From NCBI GenBank assembly GCA_025462645.1, contig JAOAPB010000084.1, forward strand, positions 1 to 64,000: a stretch of 64,000 bases of DNA. The letters run 5' to 3'. The notes beneath the pieces were generated by a model. It ran no database searches. It saw nothing but the letters and a program-made list of their open reading frames with translations, and was not told where the DNA came from. Both the position numbers and the translations under genes were made by a program. This stretch comes from Edaphobacter sp. GTDB taxonomy: Bacteria > Acidobacteriota > Terriglobia > Terriglobales > Acidobacteriaceae. Positions 1 through 8,900 of this stretch are shown here, one piece after another (position 1 is the first letter of the stretch; each line of letters starts with the position of its first letter).

Positions 1-477
1 CGAAGCAATATACGTATGCCGCCGTGACTGCGGAAGCAAGCCCCCCTGCTTCAGAAACGCCTTCGCATCGATCAGCACAATCGCGACATCCGCCGTCGAA
101 GCACCCGTTGCCATATTGCGCGTGTACTGCTCATGTCCCGGCGTATCTGCAATGATGAACTTCCGTCGAGCCGTCGAGAAATATCGATAAGCCACATCGA
201 TCGTGATGCCCTGCTCGCGCTCCGCCTTCAGCCCATCAGTCAATAGCGAAAAGTCGACATGCCCCCCGGAGGCCCGGTTCACGCGGCTCTTCTTCACAGC
301 CGCTAGCTGATCCTCGTACACGCTCTTCGTATCATGAAGCAGACGGCCAATCAGCGTGCTCTTGCCGTCATCGACACTGCCAGCCGTAGTAAACCGCAGC
401 ATCTCCTGCCCGAGATGCGCCTCAAGAAACTCCTCGAATCCCACGCCTGCTTCCGGTGTAACCAAATGCGTCCCCAT
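1..477 (-). CDS. cysN: Sulfate adenylyltransferase subunit 1, N-terminal part (runs off the window)
   Basis: This is the GTPase subunit of ATP sulfurylase, which couples GTP hydrolysis to APS synthesis from sulfate and ATP in the cytoplasm. About 159 N-terminal residues are present. The P-loop [15 protein letters not shown] lies near residue 34 and the G3 motif [12 protein letters not shown] near residue 110, both typical of CysN/NodQ elongation-factor-like GTPases. The ATG lies at 477-475 and overlaps the cysD stop by one base (TAATG), so translation is probably coupled. Whether an APS-kinase domain is fused at the C-terminus cannot be seen. Confidence 0.95.
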   Translation of the reverse strand, partial: MGTHLVTPEAGVGFEEFLEAHLGQEMLRFTTAGSVDDGKSTLIGRLLHDTKSVYEDQLAAVKKSRVNRASGGHVDFSLLTDGLKAEREQGITIDVAYRYFSTARRKFIIADTPGHEQYTRNMATGASTADVAIVLIDAKAFLKQGGLLPQSRRHTYIAS

Positions 478-1409
478 TAGAAGTAGCCCTCCCGCTTCTT
501 CACTTCCATCGAGCCCTCTTCATCATGGTCGATCGCCCGGTTCTCCCGCTCACTTCGCTTGAATGTCATCAGCTCTTCAATAATCTTCGGCAGCGTATCC
601 GCCTCGCTCCGCATCGCCCCTGTGCAAGGCAGGCACCCGAGCGAGCGCATCCGCACCTTCACCGTCTGCACCTCTTCCCCCGGTAGCAGCTTCATGCCGT
701 CATGCACCAGCGTCATCGCGCCACCGCGCATCACCAGCGGACGCTCCTGCGCAAAGTACAGCGGCACAATCGGAATCTTCTCCGCATACAGATACAGCCA
801 TATATCCAGCTCCGTCCAGTTCGACAGCGGAAACACCCGTATGCTCTCGCCCTTGCGCAGCCGCGAGTTATAAAGACTCCAAAGCTCCGGCCGCTGATTC
901 TTCGGGTCCCACTGTCCCGCAGTATCACGGAAGCTGTACACCCGCTCCTTAGCCCGGCTCTTCTCCTCGTCCCGTCGAGCACCGCCGAACGCCGCATCGA
1001 AGCCGCCCTCTGCCAGCGCATCAAGCAGGCTCCGTGTCTTCAGCAATCCGCAGCAGTTCTGCGTCCCCAGCGTATAGGGATTCGCCCCCGCCGCAATCGC
1101 CTCCTCATTGCGGTGCACAATCAACTCCGCACCAATCTCCCGCGTGTACTCATCGCGAAACGCAATCATCTCGGGAAACTTGTAGCTCGTATCCACATGC
1201 AGCAGCGGAAACGGAATCTTCCCCGGATAGAATGCCTTCTGCGCCAGCCGCAGCATTACCGACGAGTCCTTCCCGATCGAGTACAGCATCACCGGTCTTG
1301 CAAACTCCGCCACCGCCTCGCGCAGAATCGCGATGCTCTCCGCCTCGAGAGCCTGCAAATGATTCAGCCGCGCTGGCTGGCTCACCACTGTCTGGTCCAA
1401 AGCAATCAT
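477..1409 (-). CDS. cysD: Sulfate adenylyltransferase subunit 2
   Basis: This is the catalytic, PAPS-reductase-like subunit of ATP sulfurylase, forming adenylyl sulfate for assimilatory sulfate reduction. It has 310 residues, normal for CysD. The PP-loop [14 protein letters not shown] lies near residue 43, followed by the family block [13 protein letters not shown], and the conserved [15 protein letters not shown] lies near residue 140. It is the first gene of a cysDN operon read leftward. The ATG at 1409 follows a modest GGAG-type site. I saw no sulfur-responsive riboswitch upstream. Confidence 0.96.
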   Translation of the reverse strand: MIALDQTVVSQPARLNHLQALEAESIAILREAVAEFARPVMLYSIGKDSSVMLRLAQKAFYPGKIPFPLLHVDTSYKFPEMIAFRDEYTREIGAELIVHRNEEAIAAGANPYTLGTQNCCGLLKTRSLLDALAEGGFDAAFGGARRDEEKSRAKERVYSFRDTAGQWDPKNQRPELWSLYNSRLRKGESIRVFPLSNWTELDIWLYLYAEKIPIVPLYFAQERPLVMRGGAMTLVHDGMKLLPGEEVQTVKVRMRSLGCLPCTGAMRSEADTLPKIIEELMTFKRSERENRAIDHDEEGSMEVKKREGYF

Positions 1410-2069
1410 GCGAGTCGTCTGTCTCCAAAGAGATAAAAGCTGTGTTCCGGGATGCCGCGAGTTGCAGACTTCCGAGAAAATGGTTTAGTTGTCAGAGAAG
1501 GGAAAAGGGTCCGTTAACGGGGACAGCGCCGAAGAGTACTCATCCGGCGACAACACGCACGCTTGGTCAGGAACACCATCCTTTAACTATAAGCCATGAG
1601 AAGCAGGATCACCTGCCGTTAACCTCGCCTCCCCCATGAGGGGGCAGCATGCTGGTAGAGGGGCAGCATGCTGGCAGCAGTTAAACTATTGATCCATAAC
1701 TGCTTACCTGAAAAACACACTCCTTCCTTCCATAATGCCATGGGCCTGATGTGCAATTTTTTGCCTAGCTGGGAAAACTTGTCACGCAAAAGAGGAAAAA
1801 AATTCCCTCACTCATCTATTTACAACGAGCGTTCAAACCTCTCCTGGATCATCAGCCCGCATTTTCCCGCGATTTTGCAATCTGTAGGTAAATTAGCGCG
1901 TTACCTTGCTTTGGCCATCCCAATGCTAAGAGAGGGATATCACAAAGAAGTCGCTTCCTCTGTAAAGGGCCAGGTATCACCAGAACAAAGATTCGTAAGC
2001 TTCACGAAAAACTACCACGCTGTCATCAGTTGATTCATTTTGCACCATCATTTGCCTAGGAGCTTCACC
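1410..2069. other. Long intergenic region upstream of cysD, no convincing gene
   Basis: The first 200 bases must hold the cysDN promoter (minus strand). A plus-strand frame at 1668-2033 is open for 121 codons but has no ribosome binding site, no recognisable motif and unusual composition, so I do not call it. The pair of palindromic repeats at 1641-1677 is the only clear structure. Confidence 0.5.
1641..1677. repeat. Two tandem copies of a unit with a perfect palindrome
   Basis: GGGGCAGCATGCTGG occurs twice, starting at 1641 and 1660 (period 19). Each copy contains the perfect 10-bp palindrome CAGCATGCTG. The period of just under two helical turns and the position about 240 bp upstream of cysD would suit a pair of repressor sites, but no regulator is identifiable. 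Confidence 0.5.
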
Positions 2070-2345
2070 ATGAGCACCAATCGTCTTTCTAGCATCCGAT
2101 TTGGCCATATTGTTGTTCTTGCGATATTCACCTTTTCTCCTTCATTCTGCAGCGGGCAGTCGGTCTCCTTGATAAAGAGTGGTGTCCGTCACGCTGCACC
2201 GGGTCGCAACCACGACCTCGGCCTTACTCTGGTAATCGGTCGCAACGCGTCCACTTCTATCAGCCGCACCTGCATCAGCTGCGTTACACCGGTGCAAACG
2301 ATCTCTCCGTCCTTGACTGCTCGTCCCAGTCTCAACCATCTCTAA
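2070..2345 (+). CDS. Small putative exported protein, doubtful
   Basis: A 91-codon frame starts with ATG at 2070, eight bases after the good binding site CTAGGAG (2056-2062). The first 27 residues look like a signal peptide: a basic start, the hydrophobic run IVVLAIFTFSPSF, and a small-residue end at CSG. The remaining residues are Ser/Thr-rich and resemble nothing I know. It could be the surviving 5' end of a decayed secreted-protein gene. The translation signals support it; codon use and lack of homology argue against it. Confidence 0.3.
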   Translation: MSTNRLSSIRFGHIVVLAIFTFSPSFCSGQSVSLIKSGVRHAAPGRNHDLGLTLVIGRNASTSISRTCISCVTPVQTISPSLTARPSLNHL

Positions 2346-2612
2346 CCTCAACCAATCACGCACAAACTGACACATTTACAGAAATACGGCCTTATCGACC
2401 TTGCACTCCTCATGGGGGGCGTCATGAGACTCCCCCCATCTTTTCATCATTAGAACCGGGGCTGCACCGGGCATACCTAAGCAGAAGCTCCACCCTCACG
2501 CCAATATCTGCTAGACTAACCAAGTCGGTATGGCGGTCCAGCAAGCCCACCCCAAGGTGCTTGAGCTCCACGGAACGCACCTCCCATCGATATCTCATTG
2601 CAGCAAACATTT

Positions 2613-2690
<78 letters not shown>

Positions 2691-2705
2691 TTTAATCCCA
2701 CGTTT

Positions 2706-3041
2706 TCAACTCGCTAGAGCCTTAGGCTTTTTGGCCCCCGGCTTGATTTGGGTCCATTTGGGTCCAATCGCCAATTCCTCGATCCGGCCCACCGCATTTC
2801 GCGACTCCGAGGAGATCGCGTGAATGTAATGCTCCCGCGTCACCTCGGAAGAGGTATGGCCAAGCAGCGTCTGCACCGTGCCGAGGGGAGCCCCCGCAGC
2901 ATCGAGCAGACTCGCTGTGGCGTGACGCAACCAGTGCCAATTAAAGCCCTTCAGCCCCAGCCTTACGGCTGCCGGCCTGAACTGCCGACTGAGCAGGTTG
3001 CGACGGCAGAGCGGTGTTCCGGTCGCAGAAGAGAAGATCAG
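2706..3041 (-). pseudogene. Tyrosine recombinase/integrase, C-terminal remnant
   Basis: About 110 C-terminal residues of a phage-type integrase remain. Visible are the catalytic box HWLRHATASLLDAAG (Arg and first His), the second motif LLGHTSSEV and the nucleophile region TREHYIHAI with its Tyr. Homology begins near LIFSSATGTP. Upstream of that the frame runs into a PadR gene read in another frame, so the N-terminal and core-binding domains are lost. Its position directly downstream of the tRNA-Pro gene fits an integrative element that used the tRNA end as att site and was later mostly deleted. It should be inactive. Confidence 0.8.
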
Positions 3042-3079
3042 GGCAGTCCCACTTCCCTGGTTCTGCAGACCCAGGATCT

Positions 3080-3310
3080 GAACCGCACACGCCGATTCGT
3101 TGAAGAGGTCTGCCACTCCGCATCCAGCCATCCTGCCTTCAACATGCGCTGCAATGCTGGATACAACGACCCCTCTTCCACATTCAACAGGTCTTCTGAG
3201 GTCTGTTGAATATGTTGCACCAATGCATACCCATGCATTGGCTTCACCTTCAACGAACGGAGAATCATCATCTCTAAAGCTCCCGGAAATAGATCTCGCG
3301 GCTTTTGCAT
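3080..3310 (-). pseudogene. PadR-family regulator, N-terminal fragment
   Basis: About 77 residues match the PadR winged-helix domain: LFPGALEMMILRSL (helix 1), MHGYALVQHIQ, and the hallmark EEGSLYPALQRMLKAGWL. Homology stops after the wing, near TNRR, exactly where the integrase remnant begins in another frame. The C-terminal dimerisation helix is gone. The ATG at 3310 lies 21 bp downstream (in its own direction) of a perfect 10-bp inverted repeat that may have been its operator. PadR genes of this type usually regulate a neighbouring membrane or efflux gene, and none remains here. Confidence 0.75.
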
Positions 3311-3331
3311 AGACTCTCACACCTATTTATG

Positions 3332-3356
3332 TCAGGCCTAGGGTAACTAGGCCTGA
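3332..3356. promoter_or_regulatory. Perfect 10-bp inverted repeat, possible PadR operator
   Basis: TCAGGCCTAG (3332-3341) and CTAGGCCTGA (3347-3356) are perfect inverted repeats around GGTAA. The position just upstream of the PadR start at 3310 suggests an operator. It lacks a following T-run, which argues against a terminator. Confidence 0.45.
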
Positions 3357-3692
3357 AAGGTTTTGGCAATTCAGCTCCCATTAACCTCACGGTCCACATC
3401 CCGCTCTGCGCTGCGACTTCTCAAACTGCTTCAAAACAACGAGAGTCTTAGTCAAGGCCGCGAGCACAAGTAGCCACCCGAATCTACATCACGGTTGAGC
3501 CCGCCGGGATTTTCGGCAAGTTCACCCGGACCGGAGACGCACTGGCGCGAACTTGGTCAAAACGAGACTTTGCAGGGCACTGCTGAAGCTATGCAGTTCG
3601 GGGCGATGGCAGCGTGCGAAAAGGGTGAACCTGCACCACCAGCCGTTCGGGGCGGGCCGTGCAGGTCTTAGGTCAGGAATTGAGGCTTGAAT
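3357..3692. other. Intergenic region without a recognisable gene
   Basis: No reading frame with a plausible start, and no RNA gene, is visible. Together with the integrase scar it may be leftover element DNA. Confidence 0.4.
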
Positions 3693-3869
3693 TTAGCGAC
3701 CGTCGTGGTCTGCATCACCAGCACTTGCGGATTTGTGACCGGCAGCGCTGATCGAAACGGTGTCGGCTGGCGCAGGGGCTGATTGGGCCGGTGCAGGAGT
3801 GGTGGAAGCCTTCTGTACTTCTGCCTGAGGCAGCATAGGGACTGAGGAACTAATAGCGGCAAAACTCAT
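3693..3869 (-). CDS. 58-residue peptide with Asp-rich C-terminus, candidate modified-peptide precursor
   Basis: The ATG at 3869 is preceded by GAGGTG (3882-3877) with a 7-nt spacer, which is why I prefer it to the GTG five codons upstream. The peptide starts MSFAAISSSVPMLPQ, continues with a Pro/Ala-rich middle (TTPAPAQSAPAPADTV), and ends SASAGDADHDGR. It has no signal peptide, transmembrane segment or Cys. It lies 53 bp downstream of, and on the same strand as, an isoaspartate-methyltransferase homologue. The C-terminal Asp-Ala, Asp-His and Asp-Gly steps are what such an enzyme could act on, so a RiPP-like precursor is my inference. It could instead be an unrelated small protein of the YjfB-like motility type. 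Confidence 0.55.
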   Translation of the reverse strand: MSFAAISSSVPMLPQAEVQKASTTPAPAQSAPAPADTVSISAAGHKSASAGDADHDGR

Positions 3870-3922
3870 AGTGAAACACCTCACAGGTGCTCATCGGCAC
3901 AAGGAGGTGTTCGCATTAGTAC

Positions 3923-4795
3923 TCAGATGGCCGCTGCGCTCAGGCAGAATCCGGGTGCGTGCACAATGCAGGTATCGGTTCTCTCATGATCGTCCTTGCG
4001 GACAGACTTCAGGCGCAGCATCGCGTGCGATTCAAAGCTATTGTTCAGTATCGACTGCAACATGGGATCGCGCATGCTTGGACTGGAGTAGATGGTCATA
4101 ATCGACAAGAGCTCAGCGGCAAAGTGATCCTGCCGCCGCGTGATTCCGAGAACCATAGCGTCATTTACACCGAGGTTTCTTCCTACCGAAAGGGGCAGCA
4201 CCAGGACCCCGCCTTCGCTCAGACAATCAAGCCACGCGGGATGCGGGTGCGTAACTCCCGCATTTACGAGGATTGCATCACAGGAGACAGGATTGACATC
4301 GGCTCCATCTCTGTTCAGCACTTTCACGTGGTCGTAATTCATCAGATTTGTGACGGCAATTTCGGCGAGAGCGGAATCGATTTCAGCGGCAACCACTGAG
4401 CCTTTGGATCCGACCACTTCAGCCATAATCGCGGTATAGTAACCCGTTCCGCATCCACAGTGAAAGACGCGCTTACCCGGGCTCAGTTTGAGCGCGGCTA
4501 TTAGGCGCGCGATCATGCTGGGCTGGCCATTATTCAGAAACTTCTCGCTTCTGAGAGCCACAAACACGTCATGATAGACATCGCATACGCTGCTCGTAGT
4601 GCGATAACTGGACTGCCTTAGAGAGTTACCGGACGAGAACTTCCAAGGCGGCTCTCCAAGGTACCGCTCTCTTGGAACCCGAGCGAATGCAGACACCAAA
4701 TCAGGCGATTCGAGACCGGCAACTATGCGGAGTTCTTCGGAGTAGAAGCGGCGACACTGCTCCAGTGTGAAATGACTGTTTGCCTCTTCGGTCAT
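3923..4795 (-). CDS. Protein-L-isoaspartate O-methyltransferase-like SAM methyltransferase
   Basis: The protein has 290 residues. The N-terminal FARVPRERYLGEPPW (residues 38-51) is the substrate-proximal region typical of isoaspartate methyltransferases. The SAM motif I is VFHCGCGTGYYTA (110-122), followed by VVAAEID with its acidic ribose-binding residue. The family usually has about 210-220 residues; the extra 60 or so at the C-terminus are of unknown role. The start ATG at 4795 follows AAGGAAAC. Household enzymes repair isoaspartyl residues, while homologues paired with small peptides esterify Asp to build aspartimides. The small Asp-containing peptide gene directly downstream makes the second role worth testing, but repair remains the default reading. 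Confidence 0.75.
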   Translation of the reverse strand: MTEEANSHFTLEQCRRFYSEELRIVAGLESPDLVSAFARVPRERYLGEPPWKFSSGNSLRQSSYRTTSSVCDVYHDVFVALRSEKFLNNGQPSMIARLIAALKLSPGKRVFHCGCGTGYYTAIMAEVVGSKGSVVAAEIDSALAEIAVTNLMNYDHVKVLNRDGADVNPVSCDAILVNAGVTHPHPAWLDCLSEGGVLVLPLSVGRNLGVNDAMVLGITRRQDHFAAELLSIMTIYSSPSMRDPMLQSILNNSFESHAMLRLKSVRKDDHERTDTCIVHAPGFCLSAAAI

Positions 4796-5064
4796 TGTTT
4801 CCTTTCGAAATCAACTTGCGTCTGCTTCGGATTGAGTCGAGTGAATACTTCGACTGTAAACGCTAGGAGGTTTCGTAGAAAGGCCCCGAGCCACCTACAT
4901 ACAAGCATAAGTTCCGTTTTGGGACCAGGCTTACTTAGAAATGGTCGGCGACATTAAATGAGGCGAACTTCCCGTAAAACGGGGTACTGAGATGGTCCGC
5001 CGCTTGATCTTCCACTTGGGTGTGGTTGATCTTGTTGGCAGGTTACTTCGGGAGGATCATCGAG
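4796..5064. other. Intergenic; probable left non-coding end of the IS110 remnant
   Basis: There is no gene. The last 100 bases before the transposase start may be the left end of the IS110 element, the place where some IS110 members encode their bridge RNA. I cannot fold it reliably. Confidence 0.35.
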
Positions 5065-5540
5065 ATGCAGATTCGTTCGGTTGGCATTGATCTTGGCAAG
5101 ACAACATTTCACCTGATGGCCCTTGGCGATAACGGCAAGAGTTCACCCAGAAGCAGCTCATCACCTTTACTGCGAACCTGCAGACATTGCTGATCGGGAT
5201 GGAGGCATGCTCGGGTGCGCATTTCCTGGGCCGTGCGTTGCGGGCACAGGGTCATGACGTGAAGCTGATTCCAGCTCAGTTCGTGAAGCCTTTCGTAAAG
5301 TCCAACAAGAACGACTTCCTCGATGCGGAAGCGATCGCCGAAGCTGTCGATCGGCAGAACATGCGCTTCGTTCCGATCAAGACCGACGACCAGCTCGACC
5401 TGCAGGCGCTGCACCGAGTGCGTGACCGGCTGATGGCTCGAAGAACTTCTGTGATCAACCAGATTCGTGCCTTTCTGTTGGAGCTCGGTATAGTCTTTGC
5501 GAAGAGCCCTATACGGCTGAGAGAAGCCATACCCGAGGTG
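5065..5540 (+). pseudogene. IS110-family transposase, N-terminal part, frameshifted and truncated
   Basis: The ATG at 5065 follows GGAGG (5051-5055). The first frame reads MQIRSVGIDLGKTTFHLMAL, the DEDD-transposase start with its catalytic Asp. A deletion/frameshift near 5140 follows, and the second frame continues FTQKQLITFTANLQ, GMEACSGAHFLGRAL, KSNKNDFLDAEAIAEA (catalytic Asp pair) and KTDDQLDLQALHRVRDRL. Recognisable sequence ends at LREAIPEV (5540). Immediately after it, a C-terminal piece of the same transposase type reads on the other strand. The element is inactive. The matching C-terminal end is found 23.4 kb away at 28950. Confidence 0.85.
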
Positions 5541-5625
5541 CCATGCACCCATCGCGATTCTGTCTCGCTTGCATCGCAACTCGGTAGCACGAGTTCCATG
5601 AATCAGGATCTTACGGAGATATACG
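5541..5625 (-). pseudogene. Inverted piece of an IS110-family transposase C-terminal domain
   Basis: Read on the minus strand, the segment encodes YLRKILIHGTRATEL then RCKRDRIAMGAW, which matches the conserved C-terminal region of this IS110 subgroup (usually LRRMLIHGARA... and LGAW). It ends with a Trp codon at 5543-5541, abutting the plus-strand N-terminal fragment. A short tandem duplication (GGAGATATAC/GGAGATATC) follows at 5616-5635. The family sequence expected directly after GAW occurs on the plus strand at 28950. Confidence 0.6.
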
Positions 5626-5825
5626 GAGATATCTATTAAGATACGGCGATAACGAAGGCCAAAAGCAGTCATTGGGGTATAGACAGGGCTTCTGAATACG
5701 TCGAATCCCCAATTAACTTTTCTTCGGCAGCAGAATTTGTGGCCAGCTTGGCCAAAAATTATGCTGCAAATTACAGGAGCGCAGTTTTCTTGACAGCCGT
5801 GTTCGGTAACCCCTATAGTTCCACC

Positions 5826-5845
5826 TGCGGTAACGTACACGTTAT
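5826..5845. promoter_or_regulatory. Palindromic operator candidate upstream of the DUF5107/MFS/lacI operon
   Basis: TAACGTACACGTTA (5831-5844) is a near-perfect inverted repeat. TGCGGTAACGTACAC (5826-5840) is the exact reverse complement of the 15-mer at 15786-15800 before the GH36 gene. It lies about 72 bp before the ATG at 5917. It is the probable site of the LacI-type regulator encoded in this operon. Confidence 0.65.
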
Positions 5846-5916
5846 ATTCCAGTCTGCGCTTGCTTTCTTCGGGAAGCGAACGCAACTCTACTTCTGGCTC
5901 TTTCCGAGGCCTTTGC

Positions 5917-8900
5917 ATGTTGCAGGATCAGATTTCCATCCAACAGACGACCGCATCCGCTCTCTTTCCGCCGGGACAACTGAAACTTCCCTCAGCCCCG
6001 TCCTCCGAGCAGGGAGAAGTCAAGGCGTGGAGCGAGTCGGTCGATATGATCACCTACGTACCGGCGGAGCCGGACACAAATCCGCTGTTTCTGGAGAAGC
6101 GCGTCTACCAAGGCAGCAGTGGCCGCGTGTATCCGCTGCCAGTGATAGATTCAATCGATACAAAGCCACAGTCGCGCTCCTGGCAGGCGGTTCACATCGA
6201 GAACGAGTTCCTGCGTTTGATGGTTATGGCGGAGATCGGTGGACGCATTCACATTGGACTGGACAAGCGAACAGGCTACGACTTCTTCTATCGTCAGAAC
6301 GTCATCAAACCTGCGCTCGTGGGTCTCGCGGGTCCGTGGATATCCGGCGGCGTGGAGTTCAACTGGCCCCAGCACCATCGGCCCGCCACATTTATGCCCG
6401 TTGAAGTTTCAATCGAGCGCTCGCCGGACGGCGCCGTCACAGTTTGGTGCAGCGATCACGACCCGATGGCACGCATGAAAGGCATGCACGGCGTCTGCCT
6501 TTATCCCGGTAAAGCGTACGTGGAGGTCAAGGTCAGGCTATACAACCGCACAACTGATACGCAGACCTTTCTCTGGTGGGCGAACGTCGCCACCCGTGTT
6601 CACGAGAAGTATCAATCGTTCTTCCCGCATGACGTGCGTTTCGCCGCCGATCATGCCAAGCGCGCTGTTACGGAGTATCCGCTGAGCCAGGACCTTTACT
6701 ATGGCGTGGATTACGGCGAGCGTGTGCAGACGGGCGTGCCCTCACATGAGCTTCCTTCACACTTTGTGCCCGACGGCTCCTACCCGGCGAACGATCTGGG
6801 CTGGTATGCCAACATTCCGGTGCCGACCAGCTACATGATCGTGGGCTCGCGCTACGATTTCTTTGGTGGGTACGATCACGCAGCCGATGCCGGCACGGTG
6901 GCGGTTGCCAACCACCACATCTCTCCCGGAAAGAAGCAGTGGACGTGGGGTAACCACGACTTCGGATATGCATGGGACCGCAATCTGACGGACAGCGATG
7001 GACCGTATGTCGAACTGATGTCGGGGGTTTATACCGATAACCAGCCGGACTTCAGCTTTCTGACGCCAGGTGAGACGAAGACCTTCAGCCAGTTCTGGTA
7101 TCCGGTCAGCACCATAGGGCCTCCGGACCTTGCCAATCTGGATGGCGCGCTCCGCCTCGAAACGGATGCCGGGAATGTCATCATTCACCTTCAGGTCACT
7201 TCCGACCGTCCCGGCGCCACGGTGCAGCTACTCCGCAACGGTGTCGAAGCTGCATGCTGGATAGACGATCTTTCCCCGAAGGAAGCTCGCCATTATCTTA
7301 TGCCTGTATCCGATTCTACGGGGGTGCTCGAAGTCAGGGTTTCGCAGGGAGACAATGTCCTGCTGCGCTACGCTCCGACGGAGATTGTGCCAATGCAGGA
7401 GCCCGATGTAGCCATCGAGCCTCCGTTACCTGAGGACGTCGTCAGCAGCGATGAGTTGTACCTCAACGGTCTTCATCTGGATCAGTATCGGCATCCCACC
7501 CGCGCCGCGGAGCTGTACTGGCTGGAGGCGGTGCGTCGCGATCCGGGCGACAGCCGCTCCAATCATGCGCTCGGCCGGTTCCACATGCGCCGAGGTGAAT
7601 TCGCAGTAGCGAAGGAGTATCTGCGCACCGCGATTGCACGCCTGACTAGGCGCAACCCAAACCCGAGCGACGGCGAGCCGCACTACACCTTCGGTCTCAC
7701 TTTGCAGTTCCTGGGCCGGGCTACCGACGCCTATGACGCCTTCTACAAATGCACGTGGAACGCGGCGTGGCGCGGCCCTGGATATCATCGGCTTGCGGAG
7801 ATCGACTGCAGCCGGAAGGAATGGGCAAAGGCTCTCGATCATCTTGACCGCTCTTTGCTGGCGGAGGCGGACAATCTTAATGCCCTTAGCCTGAAGGCCA
7901 TCGTTCTGCGTCGTCTGGAGTGTACGGATGAAGCCGCAAGCTTAATTTCCCAGATTCGGTCGCTCGATCCTCTTGACGTAACAAGCCGCTTCCTGGAATC
8001 CGGTAACGTGGCAGGAGACGCACAGCAGCAGATTGACCTTGCCTTGGACTTCATGCGCGCTGGCCTGCTGGAAGAGGCACTGGAGGTACTACGCGCCGAT
8101 CGTCCTGGCAACTATGACGGTGGCGCCACTATTCGTCTGTATGCCACGGCGGATGTACTGCAGCGGCTCTGTCGCGATGCGGAAGCTGCCGCGTCACGTC
8201 AGCAGGCTGCGGTGGCCGATCCGGCGTATGTCTTTCCAAGCCGACTAGAAGAGATGCTTCTGCTGGAGCGAGCTATCCGTGCAAATCCGATGGATGCACA
8301 CGCGCACTATTATCTAGGCAACCTACTCTACGACCGCCGGCGCTACGATGAGGCGATCTCGCACTGGGATCGCGCGGCCGCACTTGATCCGAATTTCCCA
8401 ACTACGTGGCGAAATCTGGGTTTCGCGCGCTTCAATGTGCTACATGATGCGAAGGGAGCGGCGGCCGCGTTTGCCCACGCATGCAAGCTTGCCCCGAACG
8501 ATGCACGTATCGCCTACGAGCAGGATCAGTTGCTGAAGCGCATCGGCACTCCTTTGAAAGAACGCCTGAAGAATATGACGGCTCACATGAACTTGGTGGA
8601 GCGGCGCGACGATCTCTCCGTCGAGTTTGCCTCCCTGCTCAATAGCACAGGACAACCCGAACGTGCGCTGGACCTGTTGCGGGATCGCAACTTTGGCCCG
8701 TGGGAGGGCGGAGAAGGCCAGGTGTTGGCGCAGTATGTCCGCGCCAATGTTTTGCTTGCGCAGCAGGCGCTCGCACAAGGCCATGCGACAGCTGCAATCG
8801 AGTTTCTGCAGAAGGCAGGTAACCCGCCGGAGAATCTCAGCGAAGCCAAGCATCTGTTGATGAATTTCAGCATGATTGATTACTGGATGGGTGCTGCACT

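Noticed and set aside
702..1436. A 244-codon plus-strand frame opposite cysD
   Set aside because: It is a shadow of cysD: no binding site, no motif, Arg/Pro-rich composition.
1410..1640. A sulfur-responsive riboswitch upstream of cysD
   Set aside because: I looked for SAM-type conserved cores and terminator pairs and saw none.
1668..2033. A 121-codon plus-strand frame as a gene
   Set aside because: No ribosome binding site, signal or known motif, and its composition is unlike neighbouring genes.
5109..5918. A 269-codon minus-strand frame
   Set aside because: Only the small IS110 C-terminal piece within it is real; the rest is antisense to the N-terminal transposase fragment and to the promoter region.
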